Shown here: positions 16,416 to 25,290 of the stretch, one piece after another | Layout of the letters: each line of letters begins with the position of its first letter | Position numbering within the stretch: position 1 is the stretch's first letter | Assembly: GCF_001421515.1 (NCBI RefSeq) | Contig: NZ_LMKM01000007.1 | Location: forward strand, 334,952 to 398,951 | Source of the DNA: Pedobacter sp. Leaf216 | GTDB lineage: Bacteria; Bacteroidota; Bacteroidia; Sphingobacteriales; Sphingobacteriaceae | Direction of reading: 5' to 3' | DNA length: 64,000 nucleotides | Made by a program: the position numbers and the translations under genes | Notes under the pieces: generated by a model | What the model was told of the DNA's origin: nothing | The model's input: the letters and a program-made list of their open reading frames with translations, nothing else | Databases searched by the model: none

Positions 16416-17366
16416 TTAATCTTCGATTAATCCACGGCCAATCTTTTTAATGGTGTTGTTTTTCTTAAGATCGCCTAAAATTTTGTCTAAAATACCGTTA
16501 ATAAATGAATTACTCTTCGGTGTACTGTAATCTTTTGATAACTCCAGGTATTCATTAATGGTTACTTTAACCGGAATAGATGGGAAATTTAACAATTCGC
16601 AGATCGCCATTTTCATCAAAATGGTATCCATAAGTGCAATACGTTCTGATTCCCAGTTTTTTGTTCTATCGGCAATCATTTCCTGGTACTTGGCATCGTT
16701 TTGTAAGGTATGTACAAATAAATCCTGTACAAATTTACTGTCTTCCACCCAATCTGCACTAATTTCTGTCAACTTGTTTTTAAAAGGATCTTCGAAAGTA
16801 AAGTTTTTGAGTGTTTTGGCCACCATTCCTTTCATTACTTCATGATCTACCTGCCAGTTGATAAATTTCTCTTCAAAAACCTGAATAATGGCCTGATTTT
16901 TTAAGATGATTTTTCTGAAAATGTATTTAATAATGTCTTTTGATGATTCTAAACTTTCGTTAGAATCTGCAAGATAATCAGCATATTCTTTTGATGCTTT
17001 TAAAGAATTGTAAACTGTTTTACGGATTTCTGGATCGAAACCCCAGTCTACTTTGTATTTTTTTACTGCAGAAACATATTCGGGATTCTGTTGTAGTAAA
17101 ACGCTAAACTTATTGTGTAGCAATTTCATATTGGGATTGATATCCTCTGCAGTTTTGATAAACTTATTTGCGCGCTCTGCGGCGTCGTTAGCAGTAAATT
17201 CGGTAACTTCTACCATTAAAGATAGCATCCAGATATACATTTCGTATACGCTATCGATGCTTTGCATTAAGGTTTTTAAATCACCTTTAATGTCTTTTTT
17301 GTCTGCCATGTGCCAAGCAAAAATATTTTGCAAAGCTTTGATTCTTAAGTGCCTTCTGTTTAACAT
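16416..17366 (-). CDS. nusB: Transcription antitermination factor NusB (long form)
   Basis: At 316 residues it is about twice the length of E. coli NusB, as is usual for Bacteroidota. The start N-R-R-H-L-R-I-K-A-L-Q-N-I-F-A-W-H matches the NusB RNA-binding N-terminus (R-R-x-A-R). The C-terminal half has the canonical M-A-I-C-E-L-L-N-F-P-S-I-P-V-K-V-T-I-N-E-Y-L-E-L-S-K-D-Y helices and S-N-S-F-I-N-G-I-L-D. The central insertion is helical and unassigned. First gene of the operon. Confidence 0.9.
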   Translation of the reverse strand: MLNRRHLRIKALQNIFAWHMADKKDIKGDLKTLMQSIDSVYEMYIWMLSLMVEVTEFTANDAAERANKFIKTAEDINPNMKLLHNKFSVLLQQNPEYVSAVKKYKVDWGFDPEIRKTVYNSLKASKEYADYLADSNESLESSKDIIKYIFRKIILKNQAIIQVFEEKFINWQVDHEVMKGMVAKTLKNFTFEDPFKNKLTEISADWVEDSKFVQDLFVHTLQNDAKYQEMIADRTKNWESERIALMDTILMKMAICELLNFPSIPVKVTINEYLELSKDYSTPKSNSFINGILDKILGDLKKNNTIKKIGRGLIED

Positions 17367-17417
17367 GAATGTAAGAACGAGTGCGGTTTTTTAAAACCTG
17401 TTTTTAATAATTATTAT

Positions 17418-18506
17418 TTAATATGACGATTTAATTTTTTTAACATCTGCAATCCTTTTTTCGGCAATCCGGTTTGCAGCAATATTTGTTGATATATTTT
17501 CAGCTTTGCTCAATTTAATTACACTACGGGTAGCATCATAAATATTCTCTGTAAGCTGTACTGTGCGTTTTTTACCAAAACCAGTTAATTCCGAATAGCA
17601 GGAAATTAATCCACCTGCGTTGATTAAATAATCTGGTGCAAATAAAATTCCTTTTTTCAAAAGTAGCTCGCTATCTAAAACCTCATCTTTTAACTGATTG
17701 TTTGCTGAACCTGCAATAATTGCAAATTTCATTTTTTCGATGGTTCTGTTGTTTACCGTTGCGCCCATTGCACATGGGGCATATACATCGGCATCAGTTG
17801 TGAAAATTTTATCCGCGTCGATCGGTTTTGCTTTATATTTCCGGGCTACGTATGTTAATTGTTCCTGGTTAATGTCGCTGATCAGAACTTCGGCATTTTC
17901 TTTTCTCAATAAGGCTACCAGGTGTTCACCAACGTTTCCGATACCTTGTACCACAATGGTTCTACCGGCTAGCATATCTGTACCAAAAACTTCTTTTACG
18001 CTCGCTTTAATACCTAAATAAACTCCTTGAGCAGTAAATGGAGCGGGATTACCAGCACCTCCGATAGATTCGGGCACACCGGTTACATAGTTGGTTTCCA
18101 TACGGATATATTCCATATCGCGTGTATTGGTACCCATTTCTTCGGCTGTAATAAATTCGCCATTCAAGTTCTTAATAAACCTGCCATAGCTGCGCATTAA
18201 AGTTTCAGTTTTGTCTTTTCTGGAATCACCAATGATTACGCCTTTACCACCGCCAAGGTTTAAACCTGTAATGGCTGCTTTGTATGTCATGCCTCTTGAT
18301 AAACGTAGCGCATCTTCTAATGCTTCGCCTTCTGTAGCGTAGCTCCACATCCGTGTTCCGCCTAAAGCCGGCCCTAATGTGGTATCATGAATGGCGATAA
18401 TAGCTTTTAAACCTGTATCGGGATCATTGCAAAAAACCAATTTTTTATGCCCGTAAGCACTTAATTGATCTAAAATCGATGAATCTGACGAAGAATTTGC
18501 TGGCAT
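17418..18506 (-). CDS. Glu/Leu/Phe/Val dehydrogenase (leucine-dehydrogenase type)
   Basis: An NAD-dependent amino-acid dehydrogenase converting a branched-chain amino acid to its keto acid and ammonia. Started at the ATG at 18504-18506, it is 362 residues, the length of LeuDH; the TTG upstream at 18533 is unlikely. Visible are A-I-H-D-T-T-L-G-P-A-L-G-G-T-R-M-W, the substrate lysine segment G-G-G-K-G-V-I-I-G-D, and the Rossmann loop V-Q-G-I-G-N-V-G-E-H. Conserved A-P-C-A-M-G-A-T-V-N and A-G-S-A-N-N-Q-L support LeuDH over GluDH. Specificity is inferred. Confidence 0.85.
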   Translation of the reverse strand: MPANSSSDSSILDQLSAYGHKKLVFCNDPDTGLKAIIAIHDTTLGPALGGTRMWSYATEGEALEDALRLSRGMTYKAAITGLNLGGGKGVIIGDSRKDKTETLMRSYGRFIKNLNGEFITAEEMGTNTRDMEYIRMETNYVTGVPESIGGAGNPAPFTAQGVYLGIKASVKEVFGTDMLAGRTIVVQGIGNVGEHLVALLRKENAEVLISDINQEQLTYVARKYKAKPIDADKIFTTDADVYAPCAMGATVNNRTIEKMKFAIIAGSANNQLKDEVLDSELLLKKGILFAPDYLINAGGLISCYSELTGFGKKRTVQLTENIYDATRSVIKLSKAENISTNIAANRIAEKRIADVKKIKSSY

Positions 18507-18895
18507 ATTGAACGTTCGGCTAACCTGCTGCAAAATTAAAATAAAAAACCATTATTACACGTATTTAACTAAACTATAACAAAATTAATTCGATGGAGGT
18601 CCTTTTTAAGCCAAGCCTGGCAGATTTGCGAAGCGTTTAAGGCTTAATTTACAAAAATAATTAGGTTGCGATTTTAGAGGATTAATTTACAACAAATGGT
18701 TCGTGAGGACACGAACCATGGTGGAAGAAAATAGGAACTACAGCCTAAAATGGTTTATAATAAATGGTTCGTGTGGACACGAACCATGGTGGAAGAGAGC
18801 ACGAACTATGGCGCTGAAGGACACTAACCATGGCGGGAAATGCTTGTGTTAAGTCCGCGTTAGGGATTGTAAGGGTTCAGTGCCGATTTTTCATC
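18507..18895. repeat. Intergenic region with duplicated ATGGTTCGTG hairpins
   Basis: ATGGTTCGTG pairs with CACGAACCAT at 18696-18705/18710-18719 (loop AGGA) and again at 18764-18773/18778-18787 (loop TGGA). Each hairpin is followed by GGTGGAAGA. Degenerate further copies run to 18836. No gene is supported. Confidence 0.7.
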
Positions 18896-18966
18896 GGTAC
18901 CGGAGCGCAGCGCAGCCCTGCAAAGCCCGCCCTATCCCCGATTTTTCATCGGGATGGGGAACGCCC
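18896..18966. repeat. Copy of the dispersed GC-rich structured element
   Basis: Contains GGAGCGCAGCGCAGCC, AAAGCCCGCCCT, an internal hairpin CCCGAT-TTTTC-ATCGGG, and the terminal GGGGAACGCCCA. This last part matches the end of the copy at 53963-54060 (GGGGCACGCCCA). Confidence 0.5.
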
Positions 18967-18973
18967 AGATTAG

Positions 18974-19141
18974 TTTACAGTTACCAATTTACAGTTATTA
19001 GTTATCAATTTACAATTATCAGTTATCAGTTATCAATTTACAATTATCAGTTTACAGTTACTAGTTTACAGTTATCAGTTACAAGTTTAGAATTATCAGT
19101 TTATAGTTACTAGTTCAAAGTCACCAGTTAACAATTAATAA
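18974..19141. repeat. 24-unit heptanucleotide tandem repeat, consensus TTAtCAG
   Basis: From TTTACAG at 18974 the sequence stays in strict 7-base register for 24 units (TTATCAG, TTATCAA, TTTACAG, TTACTAG and similar) with substitutions but no visible indels. The reading frame through it is an artefact of the repeat. Confidence 0.85.
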
Positions 19142-19292
19142 TTAAGCCGTGAATAATAAATTATTTAATTTTTAAAATGAAAACATCATATTGAAATACG
19201 AGGCTTGATGAAGTGTCATCATTTTTTAAAGCTTAGCCTCGAATAAACAAATATACCTGATGAAATAACAAAATTAGCTAAGTTTGTGTAGC

Positions 19293-21083
19293 ATGAAACA
19301 CTTAAGCCGATTAAACAAATACTTCATTAAATATAAATGGTGGATTATCCCTGGGAGTATTTTTGTGGTAATTTCTAACATTTTTGGCGTTGTACCTGCC
19401 CAGGTAATTGGTTATGCTGTTGATTTAATTACTGAAAACATCCAGATTTTTAATCTTTTCCATGGTTTTGACCGTCAGGAAATTATTTACGATATTTTTA
19501 GCAGCAACCTTTTATATTTTGGCTTGCTTGTTATTGCACTTTACCTGTTGAGAGGACTTTTCCTGTTCTTTATGCGTCAAACTATAATTTTAATGTCGCG
19601 GCATATCGAATTCGACATGAAGAATGATATCTACCAGCATTACCAGGAACTTAGTCTTGGTTTTTACCGCAGAAACAATACCGGAGATTTAATGAACCGG
19701 GCCACAGAAGATGTTAACCGTGTAAGAATGTACGTGGGCCCGGCGATTATGTATACCATTAACACCTTCGTTTTATCAGTGTTAATTATCTGGTCGATGT
19801 TTGATGTAAACTCCAAGTTGGCCATTTACTGTTTATTGCCCCTTCCGTTTTTAGTGGTAATTATTTATTATGTAAATACATTGATTTTTAAAAAGAGTGG
19901 AAAAATCCAGGAGCGTTTATCAGATCTGTCGAGTTTTGTACAGGAACGTTTTTCGGGCATCAGAATTATTAAATCGTATGTACGCGAAGATTATACGCGG
20001 AATATGTTCGAAATTCAGAGCAACGATTACAAAAAAGATTCTATGAGTTTGGTTAAGGTTTCGGCACTTTTTTACCCAACTATGCTTTTATTAATTGGTT
20101 TGAGCACGATACTTACCATATATATAGGTGGCATACAGGTAATGAACGGCAGCATAACCGCTGGCAACATTGCCGAATTTATTATTTACATTAACCAGTT
20201 AACTTTTCCGGTAACGATGTTGGGATGGGTAACTTCGTTAATACAAAGAGCAGCAGCATCACAAAAAAGGATTAACGAATTTCTGGATATTCCATCTGAT
20301 ATCCAATCAAAAGAAACCGGTGAGCAGGTATTGGCGGGCAATATCAAGTTCGATCACGTTAGTTTTACTTATCCGGATACCGGAATTGAGGCTTTGAAAG
20401 ATGTAAGTTTTGAAATCAATAGTGGTGAGTTTGTAGCCATAATTGGTAAAACAGGTTCAGGAAAATCGACGTTGGCCAATTTAATTATGCGCATGTACGA
20501 TGTTGAAAACGGTGTTATTGATATTGATGGAAGGAATATTAAAGCATTGAACCTTAAAGATTACCGTACACAGATTGGTTTTGTGCCACAGGAGGTTTTC
20601 TTGTTTTCTGATACGATTAAGAACAATATAGCTTTTGGTTTAGACCAGGTTACTGATGATGAAGTGCATAATGCAGCGAAAAATGCTTCGGTTTACACCA
20701 ATATTATCGATTTTGAAGAAAAGTTCGAAACCATGCTCGGCGAAAGGGGAATAACACTTTCTGGCGGACAAAAACAACGGGTTTCTATTGCCCGTGCATT
20801 GATTAAATCGCCTAAGATTTTAATATTTGATGATTGTCTTTCGGCTGTTGACACTAAAACGGAGGAAGAAATTTTACAAAATCTGGGCAAAATCATGGCC
20901 GGAAAAACGAGTATTTTAATTGCCCACCGAATTTCTACAATTAAAAATGCAGATAAGATTTTAGTGTTGGATAATGGCAAAATCATTGAACAAGGCACAC
21001 ACAATGAATTACTTAGTAAAAATGGAAGCTATACCGAGCTTTACAACAATCAACTTTTGGAGGAGGAAACGCGTACGATTTAA
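19293..21083 (+). CDS. ABC exporter, fused membrane and ATPase domains
   Basis: The 596-residue half-transporter begins at the ATG at 19293 (M-K-H-L-S-R-L); the in-frame TTG at 19284 is less likely. Six membrane helices occupy about residues 15-310, and the nucleotide-binding domain follows: Walker A G-K-T-G-S-G-K-S-T, Q-loop V-P-Q-E-V-F, signature L-S-G-G-Q-K-Q-R, Walker B I-L-I-F-D-D-C, and the switch histidine in I-A-H-R-I-S-T. This is the MsbA/MdlB-type (type IV) exporter architecture, acting as a dimer in the inner membrane. Substrate unknown; lipid or drug export are both possible. Confidence 0.92.
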   Translation: MKHLSRLNKYFIKYKWWIIPGSIFVVISNIFGVVPAQVIGYAVDLITENIQIFNLFHGFDRQEIIYDIFSSNLLYFGLLVIALYLLRGLFLFFMRQTIILMSRHIEFDMKNDIYQHYQELSLGFYRRNNTGDLMNRATEDVNRVRMYVGPAIMYTINTFVLSVLIIWSMFDVNSKLAIYCLLPLPFLVVIIYYVNTLIFKKSGKIQERLSDLSSFVQERFSGIRIIKSYVREDYTRNMFEIQSNDYKKDSMSLVKVSALFYPTMLLLIGLSTILTIYIGGIQVMNGSITAGNIAEFIIYINQLTFPVTMLGWVTSLIQRAAASQKRINEFLDIPSDIQSKETGEQVLAGNIKFDHVSFTYPDTGIEALKDVSFEINSGEFVAIIGKTGSGKSTLANLIMRMYDVENGVIDIDGRNIKALNLKDYRTQIGFVPQEVFLFSDTIKNNIAFGLDQVTDDEVHNAAKNASVYTNIIDFEEKFETMLGERGITLSGGQKQRVSIARALIKSPKILIFDDCLSAVDTKTEEEILQNLGKIMAGKTSILIAHRISTIKNADKILVLDNGKIIEQGTHNELLSKNGSYTELYNNQLLEEETRTI

Positions 21084-21161
21084 ATTGTATTAAAATTGTA
21101 TTTTGAACTTTAAATATTTGCTTTATATTTACCGAAACCAAAAACCACATCAATACCAACC

Positions 21162-21485
21162 ATGGGAGAATTCGACAACAAGGAAAGAGAAGAAGTTTTT
21201 TCTAAGAAAGTAAGAGCAGGTAAGAGAACTTATTTCTTCGACGTGAAGGCTACTAGATCGGGTGATTATTATTTAACAGTTACCGAGAGCAAGAAAAGAT
21301 TAGAAGACGGTGTATTCGTAAAACATAAAATCTTTTTATATAAAGAAGATTTCGAAAAATTTGCAGAAGGATTAAACGAAACTGTTGATTACATCAAAAC
21401 TCACCAAGATGTGGTTGAAAAACGTTACGAATATTCTGAAAACGGAGAACATAGCACTAAAGCAAGCGACGATTTTACTTTTTAA
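21162..21485 (+). CDS. DUF3276 PUR-alpha-like nucleic-acid-binding protein
   Basis: The 107-residue cytoplasmic protein has a single PUR-type repeat: V-F-S-K-K-V-R-A-G-K-R-T-Y-F-F-D-V-K, T-R-S-G-D-Y-Y-L-T-V-T-E-S-K-K, then K-H-K-I-F-L-Y-K-E-D-F-E-K-F. The family is common in Bacteroidota and related structures bind single-stranded nucleic acid as dimers. Its cellular target is unknown. A strong terminator follows the stop codon. Confidence 0.85.
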   Translation: MGEFDNKEREEVFSKKVRAGKRTYFFDVKATRSGDYYLTVTESKKRLEDGVFVKHKIFLYKEDFEKFAEGLNETVDYIKTHQDVVEKRYEYSENGEHSTKASDDFTF

Positions 21486-21501
21486 TTAATAATTCCAAAT
21501 A

Positions 21502-21538
21502 AAAAAAGCCTCCTAATTTAAAATCAGGAGGCTTTTTT
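21502..21538. terminator. Bidirectional terminator
   Basis: AAAAAAGCCTCCT (21502-21514) pairs with AGGAGGCTTTTTT (21526-21538). It lies between the convergent DUF3276 and membrane-protein genes. Confidence 0.92.
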
Positions 21539-21552
21539 GTCTGCCTTATATT

Positions 21553-22014
21553 TTATTTTACGCCTCCGCCAGCAACTACTGCCAATAGCAATAGAAAATA
21601 ACTGGCTACCAGCACAATGGTAATTATACCCCAAAATTTAAACAGCGATTTCAAATGTGATATGGCATCATTTAAATTTTCCTGATCGCCAAATAAAATA
21701 CCTTGTTTACCTTTTGCAGAAAAACGAAAAAGCAATAAGCTTGGGTAGAAAAAGAACAAAGCCAATAGCAGATAAAATATAGTTACGCCTGTAGCCCCTA
21801 TACTAGCCAGTGGCCCTAATTGTTTGAGCATATTAGGATTAGCGTTTACGGCAGCACCTATACCAAATGAGCCTAATGTTAAAAAAGCAGCGATCACAAA
21901 ACCAACAACTGATAAAAATCTGGCCCACTTACTCATATCATAAAAGTAACTCCGCATTTCTTCTGTAACGATTAATTTTACTTCCTGCGGTACTTCTTGT
22001 TCAAAATCTTCCAT
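21553..22014 (-). CDS. Small integral membrane protein (DUF5362-like)
   Basis: The 153-residue protein has a short acidic cytoplasmic N-terminus (M-E-D-F-E-Q-E-V-P-Q-E-V), then hydrophobic helices at about residues 32-52, 74-98 and 128-150. The layout, and the L-N-D-A-I-S-H-L-K-S-L-F-K-F-W-G segment before the last helix, resemble DUF5362 membrane proteins. No enzymatic motif is visible; function unknown. Confidence 0.7.
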   Translation of the reverse strand: MEDFEQEVPQEVKLIVTEEMRSYFYDMSKWARFLSVVGFVIAAFLTLGSFGIGAAVNANPNMLKQLGPLASIGATGVTIFYLLLALFFFYPSLLLFRFSAKGKQGILFGDQENLNDAISHLKSLFKFWGIITIVLVASYFLLLLAVVAGGGVK

Positions 22015-22098
22015 TTATTTTTATCTATTTTGGGCTAAACTTAGATAAAATATAGATTTGATACAATAGCAAGGGTTTAAATAAAGGTTTTAAAAGCT

Positions 22099-22106
22099 TA
22101 TCTTTG
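22099..22106 (+). promoter_or_regulatory. Candidate -7 box upstream of the heptamer array (TATCTTTG)
   Basis: Exact TAnnTTTG match. If used, the ychF leader would be about 230 bases and would include the whole heptamer array. No clear -33 element. Confidence 0.3.
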
Positions 22107-22119
22107 CGCGGAATTTGAA

Positions 22120-22230
22120 GCGGAAAGCGGAAAGCGGAAAGCGGAAAGCGGAAAGCGGAAAGCGGAAAGCCGAAAGCGGAAAGCCGAAAGCCGAAAGCCG
22201 AAGCCGAAAGACGAAAGCCGAAAGACGAAA
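22120..22230. repeat. 16-unit GCGGAAA heptamer array
   Basis: Seven perfect GCGGAAA units (22120-22168) are followed by nine variants (GCCGAAA, GACGAAA). One of these is a 6-mer (22197-22202), the only break in register. Confidence 0.92.
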
Positions 22231-22340
22231 GCGACATGGGACTGATTGATGGATCAAGCTTAAGAATGAAACACCAGGCTATTGGCCATAATACTATGGA
22301 CCAATAACCTTAAAAATAAGAACTAAAGACTATAATATAA

Positions 22341-23441
22341 ATGGCATTACAATGTGGTATAGTTGGTTTACCAAACGTAGGGAAATCGACTCTTTTTAAC
22401 TGTTTATCAAATGCAAAAGCGCAAGCTGCAAACTTTCCTTTTTGTACTATTGAGCCGAATGTTGGCGTAATTACTGTACCTGATGATCGATTGACAAAAC
22501 TTGCAGAATTGGTTAAACCGAACAAGGTTCAACCAAATACTATTGAGATTGTAGACATTGCAGGATTGGTAAAAGGTGCATCGAAAGGTGAAGGGTTGGG
22601 AAATCAGTTTTTGGGAAATATCCGCGCTACTAATGCAATTATTCACGTTTTACGTTGCTTTGATGATGGAAATGTAATCCATGTTGATGGTTCTGTTGAT
22701 CCAATCCGCGATAGGGAAATTATTGATACAGAATTACAGCTTAAAGATTTGGATACTGTTGATAAACGTATTCAAAAGGTAGAAAAAATGGCTAAAACGG
22801 GTGGCGATAAAGATGCTAAACGTACCTACGAAATTTTAACGGTAGTTAAAGCGCATTTAGAAGCTGGTAAATCCATCCGTACTGCTGCATTGGCACAAGA
22901 TGATTTTGATTTTATCGAAGATTTAGGATTACTTACGCAAAAACCGGTGATGTATGTATGTAATGTTGATGAGGCATCGGTTATTAACGGCAATAAATAT
23001 GTTGATTTGGTTAAAGCAAATGTTGCTGATGAAAAAGCTGAGGTTTTGGTGATCTCTGCTAAAATCGAATCAGAAATTGCCGAACTGGATAGTTATGAGG
23101 AGCGTCAGGAGTTTTTAGCCGATTTAGGTTTAACTGAATCTGGCGTAAATAAATTGATCCGCGCAGCATACAAATTATTAAACCTTTACACTTACTTTAC
23201 TGCGGGCGTACAAGAAGTGCGTGCCTGGACCATCACTAAAGGTTTCACAGCACCACAGGCAGCAGGTGTTATCCATACCGATTTCGAAAAAGGTTTTATC
23301 CGTGCAGAAGTGATCAAGTATAATGATTTTGTGGCTTTGGGTTCTGAAAATGCTTGTAAAGATGCTGGTAAATTGGGTGTTGAAGGAAAAACTTATGTAG
23401 TAGAAGATGGTGACATTATGCACTTTAGGTTTAATGTTTAA
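22341..23441 (+). CDS. ychF: Redox-regulated ATPase YchF (Obg-family)
   Basis: The 366-residue cytoplasmic P-loop protein is universally conserved and associated with ribosomes and stress response. G1 is [11 protein letters not shown], the G3 region reads [21 protein letters not shown], and the altered G4 is Y-V-C-N-V-D-E, which explains ATP rather than GTP preference. The C-terminal TGS domain ([10 protein letters not shown] ... [10 protein letters not shown]) is complete. Length and ends are standard. Confidence 0.96.
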   Translation: MALQCGIVGLPNVGKSTLFNCLSNAKAQAANFPFCTIEPNVGVITVPDDRLTKLAELVKPNKVQPNTIEIVDIAGLVKGASKGEGLGNQFLGNIRATNAIIHVLRCFDDGNVIHVDGSVDPIRDREIIDTELQLKDLDTVDKRIQKVEKMAKTGGDKDAKRTYEILTVVKAHLEAGKSIRTAALAQDDFDFIEDLGLLTQKPVMYVCNVDEASVINGNKYVDLVKANVADEKAEVLVISAKIESEIAELDSYEERQEFLADLGLTESGVNKLIRAAYKLLNLYTYFTAGVQEVRAWTITKGFTAPQAAGVIHTDFEKGFIRAEVIKYNDFVALGSENACKDAGKLGVEGKTYVVEDGDIMHFRFNV

Positions 23442-23462
23442 AGGAATTATGTTATATATAAG

Positions 23463-23488
23463 AGCCACTTGAAAGAGTGGCTTTTTTT
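23463..23488 (+). terminator. Terminator of ychF
   Basis: AGCCACT (23463-23469) pairs with AGTGGCT (23476-23482) and is followed by T residues. Confidence 0.82.
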
Positions 23489-23509
23489 ATTTGAAGAGTT
23501 TTTTTTGCC

Positions 23510-24530
23510 ACGGAGAAACAGAAAAGCACGGAGATATACTTCACTGTAACGCTGAGCGGAGCTGAAGCGCATAATAAACCACAGATGAACACGAACTAAC
23601 ACAGATAAGTGCTTTTCATTAAAGATCCTGAAATAAATTCAGGAAGACGTAAGGCTTGAGATGACACAGCTATCTACTTTTCTGGCACGCTGAGCGGAGT
23701 TGAAGCGCATAATTAACCACAGATGAACATAAATTAATACAGATAATCATCCTTCACTAAAGATCCTGAAATAAACTCAGGAAGACGTAAGACCGGAAAA
23801 AGCAAAGATACCAACCACCCTCACTTTCATGCTGAGCGGAGTCCAAGCGCATTGAAATGCTTAATGAACCACAGATGAACACGAATCAACACAGATAAAT
23901 GGTTAATTGCTAAAGATCCTGAAATAAATTCAGGAAGACGTTAAGCTGGAGATCACACAGCTATCTACTTTTCTGGCACGCTGAGCGGAGTTGAAGCGCA
24001 TAATAAACCACGGATAAACACGAATTAACACAGATAAATGGTTAATTGCTAAAGATCCTGAAATAAATTCAGGAAGACTTAAAGCTGGAGATGACACAGC
24101 TATCTACTTTTCTGGCACGCTTAGCGGAGTCCAAGCGCATTGAAATGCTTAATGAACCACAGATGAACACGAATCAACACAGATAAATGGTTAATTGCTA
24201 AAGATCCTAAAATAAATTCAGGAGGACGTAAAGCTGGAGATGACACAGCTATCTACTTTTCTGGCCGCTGATCGGAGTTGAAGCGCATAATAAACCACAG
24301 ATGAACATGAATTAACACAGATAAATGGTTAATTGCTAAAGATCCTGAAATAAATTCAGGAAGACGTAAAGCTAGAGATCACACAGCTATCTACTTTTCT
24401 GGCGCGCTGAGCGGAGTCCAAGCGCATTGAAATGCTTAATGAACCACAGATGAACACGAATCAACAGAGATAAGTGATTCTTCCCTAAAGATCCTGAAAT
24501 AAAATCAGGAAGACGTAAGACCGGAAAAAG
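23510..24530. repeat. Seven-unit ~140-bp tandem repeat array with higher-order A/B structure
   Basis: Units begin at the word GCTGAGCGGAG or a variant at 23551, 23689, 23831, 23980, 24119, 24267 and 24406 (spacings 138, 142, 149, 139, 148, 139). Two types alternate: A (GTTGAAGCGCATAATAAACC) and B (GTCCAAGCGCATTGAAATGC), in the order A-A-B-A-B-A-B. Every unit contains CCACAGATGAACAC-like sequence and a hairpin CCTGAA-ATAAA-TTCAGG, apart from small changes. A GCCACGGAGAAACAG fragment of another dispersed repeat flanks the array at 23510. No open reading frame runs through it. Confidence 0.88.
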
Positions 24531-24667
24531 CACAAAAACGCAAAACGGAAAGCTGAGTAATGAAGAAACATCTGCTAATAGCTGTTACGTTGTAAAAAAT
24601 TTGCGTAAATCAGCTAAATCTGCGGGAAAAACCTCCAAATTCAATCTATAGTCCATAAAGATCCAAA

Positions 24668-25282
24668 TTAAATCTCTAGTCCATAAGCAGCTAATTGTGC
24701 TTTCGTATCTTCATAAGTGCTGTGGTGGATGCCTTTTAACCCTAAACCCTCGGCAACTTGCACAAAAAGCATTCTATCATCTATATATAAACTGGTTGCT
24801 ACATCACTTTGTGAAATATCAATGGCTACCTTAAAAATATCAGCATCGGGTTTACGAAAATGTACAAAACTTGATGATACAAAGAAATCGACAAATTCGT
24901 TCAGTTTAAATGTGTTGATGCGGTATTGATTAAGCTCCCTTCCTTCGTTGCTGATTACGGCTACTTTTAAATTGTATTTCTTTTTTAAGTCGCAGATTAA
25001 TTGAATCATTTCTGGATAAGGAAGTGATTTTTTAAACATAAACTCCTTAAAATCATCGTAACTGAAACTCCGTTCTTCAAAGAAAACAATTCGCTCAAGG
25101 TATTCATCGAGCGTTAATTTACCCACTTCATAGGTATCAAACGTAAGGTGATGACGCTCTTCAAGATCTACAGAATCAAGGTTAAAAAGCACTGAAGCCT
25201 CGCCCCTGGCGTGCCTGTCCCAACCGTTTGTTAACAATACACCGCCTATATCGGTAAAAAGTGTGGTAATTTTCTTTTGCAT
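24668..25282 (-). CDS. HAD-family hydrolase
   Basis: The 204-residue cytoplasmic protein has motif I F-T-D-I-G-G-V-L-L (nucleophile Asp11), motif II V-A-V-I-S-N-E-G near residue 116, and motif IV S-L-Y-I-D-D-R near 169. A helical cap (C1 type) lies between motifs I and II. The D-x-G-G-V form is seen in haloacid dehalogenase-like and sugar-phosphate phosphatases; the substrate is not identifiable. It lies 8 bp downstream of mgtE on the same strand and so is probably co-transcribed. Confidence 0.85.
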   Translation of the reverse strand: MQKKITTLFTDIGGVLLTNGWDRHARGEASVLFNLDSVDLEERHHLTFDTYEVGKLTLDEYLERIVFFEERSFSYDDFKEFMFKKSLPYPEMIQLICDLKKKYNLKVAVISNEGRELNQYRINTFKLNEFVDFFVSSSFVHFRKPDADIFKVAIDISQSDVATSLYIDDRMLFVQVAEGLGLKGIHHSTYEDTKAQLAAYGLEI

Positions 25283-25290
25283 GGTTTAAA

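Larger units (their letters stand above)
22015..22340. other. Leader region of ychF containing a heptamer repeat
   Basis: No gene is supported; the open frame on the minus strand is produced by the repeat. It holds a TATCTTTG box (22099-22106) and the GCGGAAA array listed separately. Confidence 0.5.

Noticed and set aside
18880..19113. Open frame over the TTAtCAG heptamers (plus strand)
   Set aside because: Composition is the repeat itself (Y-Q-F-T-V-I-S), with no start context or family.
22025..22237. Open frame on the minus strand with repeating L-S-A-F-R-F-P
   Set aside because: It is the translation of the GCGGAAA heptamer array; seven-base units keep a frame open without coding.
23551..24530. 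Possible CRISPR array
   Set aside because: Units are ~140 bp, nearly identical throughout, with no unique spacers and no cas genes in the window.
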